In this document: piece after piece, positions 6,075-10,555 of the stretch | Layout of the letters: the number at the start of each line of letters is the position of its first letter | How positions within the stretch are numbered: the first letter of the stretch is position 1 | From: Stigonema ocellatum SAG 48.90 = DSM 106950 | Lineage (GTDB): Bacteria > Cyanobacteriota > Cyanobacteriia > Cyanobacteriales > Nostocaceae | Assembly (NCBI GenBank): GCA_016903675.1 | Contig: JADQBA010000220.1 | Location: forward strand, 1 to 10,555 | DNA: 10,555 bases | Direction of reading: 5' to 3' | The notes under the pieces: generated by a model | What the model saw: only the letters and a program-made list of their open reading frames with translations | Told to the model about the DNA's origin: nothing | Database searches by the model: none | Translations under genes and position numbers: made by a program

Positions 6075-6304
6075 CTCATTTACTCCACTACAGTGCGAAC
6101 TCCTGATCTGTTGTAAATTAGTGAGTAACATAACAGCAACTCATGACCCTGGTCGAAAAAATTCCTTTGTCAAATTACACTTGGTTTTTCTCAAAGGAGG
6201 TGGTTATCGTATTTAATTCTCTCAAAGTAGTTCATATTTGACTTCCGTAAATCGAACTAGTCCGCCGGAAAAATCATCATTATTTCTAAAATAGACTCTA
6301 TCAC

Positions 6305-6333
6305 TTATGATAGGTAGACGTATAAACTATACT
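6305..6333 (+). promoter_or_regulatory. Weak sigma-70-like promoter candidate for metH
   Basis: TTATGA (6305-6310) and TATACT (6328-6333) are spaced by 17 bases. The -10 matches at five of six positions and the -35 at only three. It overlaps the small palindrome GTATAAACTATAC (6320-6332). If used, the roughly 280-base leader would carry both G/C arrays. Confidence 0.22.
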
Positions 6334-6344
6334 ACCACTAGGAA

Positions 6345-6409
6345 GAGTGGGGAGTGGGGGAGTGGGGGAGTGGGGAGTGGGGGAGTGGGGGAGTGGGGGA
6401 GTGGGGAGT
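6345..6409 (+). repeat. Eight-unit G-rich tandem array (GAGTGGG/GAGTGGGG)
   Basis: Eight consecutive units of 7 or 8 bases (GAGTGGG or GAGTGGGG) run from 6345 to 6405, followed by a partial unit. The G-runs of four or five are spaced by AGT, which makes the plus strand strongly quadruplex-prone. The unit matches the heptamer class known as short tandemly repeated repetitive (STRR) sequences in heterocystous cyanobacteria. Confidence 0.85.
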
Positions 6410-6455
6410 TAGGAATACCTTACTGGGGGCGCACCACCTGTTATAGATGAAAAAA

Positions 6456-6517
6456 CACCCCTACACCCCCACTCCCCACTCCCCACTCCCCCACACCCCT
6501 ACACCCCTACACCCCTC
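6456..6517 (+). repeat. Eight-unit C-rich tandem array, partly complementary to the G-rich array
   Basis: Eight units of 7 or 8 bases occur in the order CACCCCTA, CACCCCCA, three CTCCCC(C)A units, two more CACCCCTA and a final CACCCCTC. The central CTCCCCA units are complementary to the GAGTGGG array 50 bases to the left; I can trace 21 consecutive complementary bases. The outer units are a different variant, so the array is composite. Confidence 0.8.
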
Positions 6518-6624
6518 TCGAAATAAGATACAATTCTCCATAAACCCAAGAAATTAAAGAAAATAGTAAATAAAGCTGAAAAAGTTCAAAATCACCAGAC
6601 TGATCCAAATTCTGATTGGAGAAT

Positions 6625-9600
6625 ATGACCAACACTTTCTTGGAACATTTGCACAGTCCTGATCGCCCAGTCATCGTCTTCGATGGTGCAATGGGAACTA
6701 ATCTGCAAAGGCAAAACTTGACTGCCGAAGACTTCGGTGGTGCCCAGTACGAAGGTTGTAACGAATACCTCGTCCATACTAAGCCAGAAGCGGTAGCGAA
6801 GGTTCACCGGGACTTTCTCGCCGCTGGTGCGGATGTGATTGAGACTGATACCTTTGGGGGTATGTCCATTGTCTTGGCAGAATACGATTTAGCAGACCAG
6901 ACATACTACCTTAACAAAACAGCAGCAGAATTGGCAAAACGTGTTGCTGCTGAATTTTCCACCCCAGAAAAACCCCGGTTTGTGGCTGGTTCTATGGGAC
7001 CTACCACCAAACTACCCACCCTCGGACATATTGACTTTGACACCATGAAAGCTACTTTTGCTGAACAAGCAGAAGCGCTGTTTGACGGTGGTGTTGATTT
7101 ATTTATTGTCGAAACTTGCCAGGATGTGCTGCAAATTAAAGCGGCGTTGAATGGGATTGAAGAAGTCTTTGCCAAGAAAGGTGAACGGCGTCCGCTCATG
7201 GTGTCTGTCACAATGGAAACTATGGGGACAATGCTGGTAGGGACGGAAATCAGCGCTGTGGTAACCATCTTGGAGCCTTATGATATCGACATTCTCGGTC
7301 TGAACTGTGCCACGGGTCCAGACTTGATGAAACCACATGTTAAGTATCTTTCGGAACATTCACCATTCGTAGTTTCCTGTATTCCTAACGCGGGTTTACC
7401 AGAAAATGTCGGCGGTCAAGCTCATTACCGTCTTACACCAATGGAATTACGATTGGCGTTAATGCACTTTGTTGAAGATTTGGGTGTCCAAGTGATTGGG
7501 GGTTGCTGTGGGACAAGTCCAGAACATATTCAACAATTAGCAGAAATTGCCAAAGACCTGAAGCCAAAGGTTAGACAGCCTGAACTCGAACCAGCAGCAG
7601 CGTCAATTTATAGTACCCAGCCCTACGATCAAGATAACTCCTTCTTGATTGTCGGTGAACGCCTGAACGCCAGTGGTTCTAAGAAGTGCCGTGAATTGCT
7701 GAATGCGGAAGATTGGGATGGATTGGTATCCATGGCGAGGGCGCAAGTTAAGGAAGGCGCACACATCTTGGATGTGAACGTTGATTACGTCGGGCGTGAC
7801 GGCGTACGGGATATGCACGAACTGGTTTCGCGTATAGTCAATAATGTTACACTACCTTTGATGCTCGACTCTACCGAATGGGAAAAGATGGAGGCGGGTT
7901 TAAAGGTGGCTGGTGGTAAGTGTTTGCTGAATTCTACCAATTACGAGGACGGAGAACCGCGTTTCCTCAAGGTGTTGGATTTGGCGAAGAAGTACGGGGC
8001 AGGTGTAGTTATTGGTACAATTGATGAGGAGGGAATGGCGCGGACTGCTGAGAAAAAGTTTGCGATCGCCCAACGTGCCTATGGTCAAGCTGTGGAATAC
8101 GGCATTCCACCCCACGAAATATTTTTTGATACCTTAGCTCTCCCTATTTCCACTGGGATTGAAGAAGACCGGCAAAACGCCAAAGCCACAATTGAAGTCA
8201 TCCGTCGCATTCGCCAAGAATTGCCAGGATGTCACGTCATTTTGGGTGTGTCTAATGTTTCCTTTGGTCTAAACCCCGCAGCCCGTATCGTCCTCAACTC
8301 CATGTTTTTACACGAAGCAATGACCGCTGGTATGGATGCGGCAATTGTTAGTGCTAATAAGATTCTACCTTTGTCGCGGATTGAGGCACGACAGCAAGAA
8401 GTCAGTCGCCAGTTGATTTATGATGAGCGCAAATTTGAGGGCGATGTCTGCGTATATGACCCGTTAACAGAACTGACTACGTTGTTTGAAGGGGTGACAA
8501 CAAAGCGCGATCGCTCAGATGACGAAAATCTACCTGTGGAAGAACGCCTCAAGCGTCACATCATCGATGGCGAACGCATCGGTTTAGAGGAACAACTGAC
8601 AAAAGCGCTACAAACCCATCCTCCTCTGGAGATTATTAACACCTTCTTGCTTGATGGGATGAAAGTGGTGGGTGAGTTGTTCGGTTCTGGGCAAATGCAG
8701 CTACCTTTCGTATTACAATCAGCGGAAACCATGAAAGCAGCGGTTGCTTATCTCGAACCGTTCATGTCCAAGTCAGAGTCTGGAAATAATGCCAAGGGAA
8801 AGGTGATTATTGCCACGGTTAAGGGTGATGTTCACGATATTGGGAAAAATCTGGTAGATATCATCTTGTCTAATAATGGCTACAAGGTGTTTAATTTAGG
8901 AATTAAGCAGCCAGTGGAAAACATCATTAACGCTTACGAACAGCACAAGGCTGATTGTATTGCTATGAGTGGTTTGCTGGTGAAGTCTACCGCTTTTATG
9001 AAAGAGAATTTGGAGGTTTTCAACGAAAAGGGGATCGCTGTCCCAGTGATTTTAGGCGGTGCGGCGCTGACTCCCAAGTTTGTTTATGAAGATTGCCAAA
9101 AAACTTACAAAGGTAAGGTGGTTTATGGTAAGGATGCGTTTTCTGATTTGCACTTCATGGATAAATTAATGCCAGCCAAGGCTGCTAGCAATTGGGATGA
9201 TTTACAAGGATTTTTGGATGAAGTCGATTCTCAAGAATCAGCAGTCGCTACTGAAGATTTAACCCCACTCCCCACTCCCGATTCCCCACTCCCCCTAGAA
9301 GTTGATACAAGGCGTTCGGAAGCTGTGGCGGTGGATATTGAACGTCCAACGCCGCCTTTTTGGGGAACGAAGGTGTTTGAGCCTGGTGAGATTCCTTTGG
9401 AGGAGTTATTCTGGTATTTGGATTTACAGGCTTTGATTGTGGGACAGTGGCAGTTCCGTAAGCCGAAGGAGCAGTCTAAGGAGGAGTACCAGGGTTTCTT
9501 GGATGAGAAGGTGTATCCGATTTTGGCGGAGTGGAAGCAGCGGGTTGTTGAGGAGAATTTGTTGCATCCTCAGGCGGTTTATGGGTATTTTCCTTGTCAG

Positions 9601-10149
9601 TCTGAGGGGAATTCGTTGTATGTTTATGAAATGAACCGCCAGGACGCCAAGGAGATAGCGAGGTTTGAGTTTCCGAGGCAAAGGTCTTTGAGGCGGTTGT
9701 GTATTGCTGATTTCTTTGCGCCGAAGGAGTCGGGGATTATTGATGTGTTCCCGATGCAGGCGGTGACTGTGGGGCAAGTTGCTACGGAGTTTGCTCAAAG
9801 GTTGTTTGGTGATAATCAGTACAAGGATTATCTGTATTTTCACGGTATGGCTGTGCAGATGGCGGAAGCTATTTCTGAGTGGACTCATGCCCGTATTCGT
9901 CGAGAGTTGGGTTTTGGGGCTGAGGAACCTGATAATGTTCGGGATGTTTTGGCTCAGCGTTATCGTGGTTCGAGGTATAGTTTTGGGTATCCGGCTTGTC
10001 CGAATATTCGGGATCAGTATACGTTGCTGGAGTTGTTGGGGGGCGATCGCATCAATTTATATATGGATGAAAGTGAGCAGCTTTATCCAGAACAGTCTAC
10101 GACGGCGATTGTTACTTATCACCCAGTAGCTAAGTACTTTAGCGCTTAA
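6625..10149 (+). CDS. metH: Cobalamin-dependent methionine synthase
   Basis: This cytoplasmic enzyme (1174 residues) transfers a methyl group from 5-methyltetrahydrofolate through cobalamin to homocysteine, making methionine and tetrahydrofolate. All four modules of the family are visible. The homocysteine domain is about 1-310 (FDGAMGTNLQ; zinc cysteines C228 in LNCATGP and C294-C295 in GGCCGTS). The pterin domain is about 340-605 (VGERLN at 343; GVSNVSFGLNPAAR). The cobalamin cap and Rossmann domains are about 640-860 (DVHDIG, with D735 and the cobalt-ligand H737; SGLLVKST). The AdoMet reactivation domain is about 910-1170 (PPFWGTKV; R1117-x3-GYPACP). E. coli MetH is slightly longer (1227). 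ATG 6625 matches the usual start of the domain and has GGAG three bases upstream; an in-frame TTG at 6616 is less likely. Odd points: a heptamer repeat translated in the linker at 880-891 and a change of codon choice after it. A terminator follows. Confidence 0.97.
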   Translation: MTNTFLEHLHSPDRPVIVFDGAMGTNLQRQNLTAEDFGGAQYEGCNEYLVHTKPEAVAKVHRDFLAAGADVIETDTFGGMSIVLAEYDLADQTYYLNKTAAELAKRVAAEFSTPEKPRFVAGSMGPTTKLPTLGHIDFDTMKATFAEQAEALFDGGVDLFIVETCQDVLQIKAALNGIEEVFAKKGERRPLMVSVTMETMGTMLVGTEISAVVTILEPYDIDILGLNCATGPDLMKPHVKYLSEHSPFVVSCIPNAGLPENVGGQAHYRLTPMELRLALMHFVEDLGVQVIGGCCGTSPEHIQQLAEIAKDLKPKVRQPELEPAAASIYSTQPYDQDNSFLIVGERLNASGSKKCRELLNAEDWDGLVSMARAQVKEGAHILDVNVDYVGRDGVRDMHELVSRIVNNVTLPLMLDSTEWEKMEAGLKVAGGKCLLNSTNYEDGEPRFLKVLDLAKKYGAGVVIGTIDEEGMARTAEKKFAIAQRAYGQAVEYGIPPHEIFFDTLALPISTGIEEDRQNAKATIEVIRRIRQELPGCHVILGVSNVSFGLNPAARIVLNSMFLHEAMTAGMDAAIVSANKILPLSRIEARQQEVSRQLIYDERKFEGDVCVYDPLTELTTLFEGVTTKRDRSDDENLPVEERLKRHIIDGERIGLEEQLTKALQTHPPLEIINTFLLDGMKVVGELFGSGQMQLPFVLQSAETMKAAVAYLEPFMSKSESGNNAKGKVIIATVKGDVHDIGKNLVDIILSNNGYKVFNLGIKQPVENIINAYEQHKADCIAMSGLLVKSTAFMKENLEVFNEKGIAVPVILGGAALTPKFVYEDCQKTYKGKVVYGKDAFSDLHFMDKLMPAKAASNWDDLQGFLDEVDSQESAVATEDLTPLPTPDSPLPLEVDTRRSEAVAVDIERPTPPFWGTKVFEPGEIPLEELFWYLDLQALIVGQWQFRKPKEQSKEEYQGFLDEKVYPILAEWKQRVVEENLLHPQAVYGYFPCQSEGNSLYVYEMNRQDAKEIARFEFPRQRSLRRLCIADFFAPKESGIIDVFPMQAVTVGQVATEFAQRLFGDNQYKDYLYFHGMAVQMAEAISEWTHARIRRELGFGAEEPDNVRDVLAQRYRGSRYSFGYPACPNIRDQYTLLELLGGDRINLYMDESEQLYPEQSTTAIVTYHPVAKYFSA
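9263..9297 (+). repeat. Heptamer repeat translated inside metH
   Basis: Five heptamers lie end to end inside the metH coding sequence, three of them CCCCACT, with one CCCGATT and a final CCCCCTA. They are read in frame as TPLPTPDSPLPL (residues 880-891) in the linker between the cobalamin domain and the AdoMet reactivation domain. The same repeat class occurs upstream of the gene at 6345-6517. Confidence 0.85.
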
Positions 10150-10160
10150 TCTCAGTTTTT

Positions 10161-10191
10161 ATCCCCTCTCCGGTTACGGGGAGGGGATTTT
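10161..10191 (+). terminator. Rho-independent terminator of metH
   Basis: A 12-bp stem (ATCCCCTCTCCG with CGGGGAGGGGAT, one G-U pair) closes a GTTA loop and is followed by T4 (10188-10191), 11 bp after the metH stop. A T5 tract on the left side (10156-10160) would give an A-run there on the other strand, so it may also work in reverse. The C/G-rich stem is of a type often dispersed in cyanobacterial genomes. Confidence 0.75.
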
Positions 10192-10197
10192 GAGGGT

Positions 10198-10298
10198 TTA
10201 CAGCAGTTTTCACATAAATGAACCACACCGTTTGTAAGGGCGCAATGCCTTGCGCCCCTACAAATGGTGTGGTCTAATAAAGGTGAAAATTGCTGTAA
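10198..10298. mobile_element. 101-bp MITE-like inverted-repeat element
   Basis: The ends are TTACAGCAGTTTTCAC and, on the opposite strand, TTACAGCAATTTTCAC, with one mismatch in 16. A second matching pair of arms inside is ACCACACC-x-TTTGTA-x-GGGCGCAA. The short loosely paired segment between them has a one-base length difference. The whole unit can fold into one long hairpin with its tip near GCAATGCCTTGC. It has no coding capacity, and I see no clear target-site duplication. It is probably a non-autonomous element or a dispersed repeat. Confidence 0.65.
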
Positions 10299-10415
10299 GT
10301 CTTTGTTTTTAATACTTGTAAGCTGTCACGCATCTAGTTTTTTAACCCGAACTAGGCTCTAGAAGGGTTCTAGCCTCCAGATTATACAATTTAAATGCGC
10401 GACAGGTTATAGCTC

Positions 10416-10555
10416 AATACCCGTGAATGAAAACCCTCACCCCTACCCCTCTCCCAAATTGGGAGAGGGGTGCCCGTCTAGGGCTATCTTGAGGGCAGTA
10501 ATGAGGATGAAATACCAGGACTACTGCCCTCTGATTCTATTCATTCACGGGTATT
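10416..10555. mobile_element. Inverted-repeat-bounded element reaching the window edge
   Basis: AATACCCGTGAATGAA (10416-10431) and its perfect reverse complement (10540-10555) bound a 140-bp segment; the repeat may extend past the window. Inside are a hairpin with 13-bp arms (ACCCCTCTCCCAA at 10445-10457 and its complement at 10459-10471) and a second with 10-bp arms (GAGGGCAGTA at 10491-10500 with TACTGCCCTC at 10522-10531). There is no ORF. The structure fits a small non-autonomous element or a composite of dispersed hairpins. Confidence 0.6.

Larger units (their letters stand above)
6075..6624. other. Divergent intergenic region between the TPR gene and metH
   Basis: This 550-base gap must hold promoters for both neighbours. 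It contains an orphan AAAGGAGGTG at 6194-6203, a possible metH promoter (6305-6333), and the G-rich and C-rich arrays at 6345-6409 and 6456-6517. The last 100 bases before metH are A-rich and include a TACAAT hexamer at 6528-6533. I see no cobalamin or SAM-type riboswitch consensus and no credible small gene. Confidence 0.55.
10150..10555. other. Downstream intergenic region of metH
   Basis: This is a 406-base tail with no credible gene. It contains the metH terminator, a 101-bp MITE-like element (10198-10298), a bulged hairpin at 10354-10376 (AGGCT..AGAA with TTCT-AGCCT) and a second inverted-repeat element reaching the window edge (10416-10555). The segment 10299-10415 is otherwise AT-rich and featureless. 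Confidence 0.55.

Noticed and set aside
6168..6173. Perfect TTGACA on the minus strand upstream of the TPR gene
   Set aside because: No acceptable -10 hexamer occurs 16-18 bases downstream on that strand.
6320..6332. NtcA-like palindrome GTATAAACTATAC upstream of metH
   Set aside because: NtcA sites need GTA and TAC spaced by eight bases. Here the spacing is seven (or ten to the next TAC), and no well-placed -10 follows at the usual distance.
6216..6615. Cobalamin or SAM-related riboswitch ahead of metH
   Set aside because: I looked for conserved riboswitch boxes and saw none. The leader is dominated by the G/C arrays and A-rich sequence.
9424..9888. 154-codon minus-strand open frame inside metH
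   Set aside because: It is antisense to the conserved MetH activation domain, and its leucine/arginine-rich composition is what the G/T-rich sense strand would produce by chance.
10354..10376. tRNA-like GGGTTCTAGCC arm near a CCA
   Set aside because: The remaining cloverleaf arms and a matching acceptor stem are absent in the preceding 75 bases. It is better explained as a bulged hairpin.

Overview
The window looks like chromosomal DNA from a filamentous, probably heterocyst-forming, cyanobacterium. The supporting signs are six perfect HIP1 octamers (GCGATCGC at 625, 5580, 5671, 8062, 8507 and 10043), short G/C-rich heptamer-type tandem repeats, many long palindromic intergenic repeats, and protein families with a cyanobacterial character. 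This assignment is an inference from sequence style; no RNA marker gene is present. No CRISPR array, transposase gene, rRNA or tRNA was found.

Layout: (1) 2-163 is the last 53 codons of a gene entering from the left, with a weak resemblance to the C-terminal tail of cyanobacterial filamentous-haemagglutinin-type secreted proteins. (2) 402-2000 (+) is a Tat-exported PhoD-type phosphatase. (3) 2147-3568 (+) is a secreted 'esterase-like activity of phytase' beta-propeller-type protein. The two genes are co-directional, both products are exported, and they are separated by three tandem 28-bp palindromic repeats. (4) 3616-4593 (-) is a sucrase/ferredoxin-like [2Fe-2S] protein, convergent with the phytase-like gene across a strong hairpin terminator. 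(5) 4594-5378 is a gene-free stretch packed with palindromes. (6) 5379-6074 (-) is an exported or membrane-anchored protein with three TPR repeats. (7) 6075-6624 is a divergent intergenic region with an eight-unit G-rich array and an eight-unit C-rich array in inverted arrangement. (8) 6625-10149 (+) is full-length cobalamin-dependent methionine synthase (metH), followed by a terminator. (9) 10150-10555 holds two MITE-like inverted-repeat elements, the second ending exactly at the window edge.

Functionally, phoD and the phytase-like gene plausibly form an extracellular organic-phosphate scavenging pair. metH is a housekeeping gene for methionine synthesis and the methyl cycle. The ferredoxin-like and TPR genes are unlinked accessory functions. 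I see no clearly new multi-gene system. The least ordinary content is the repeat biology: a heptamer repeat read in frame in the MetH interdomain linker, an abrupt change in codon choice in MetH at that same linker, and related palindromic repeats bracketing phoD in inverted orientation.
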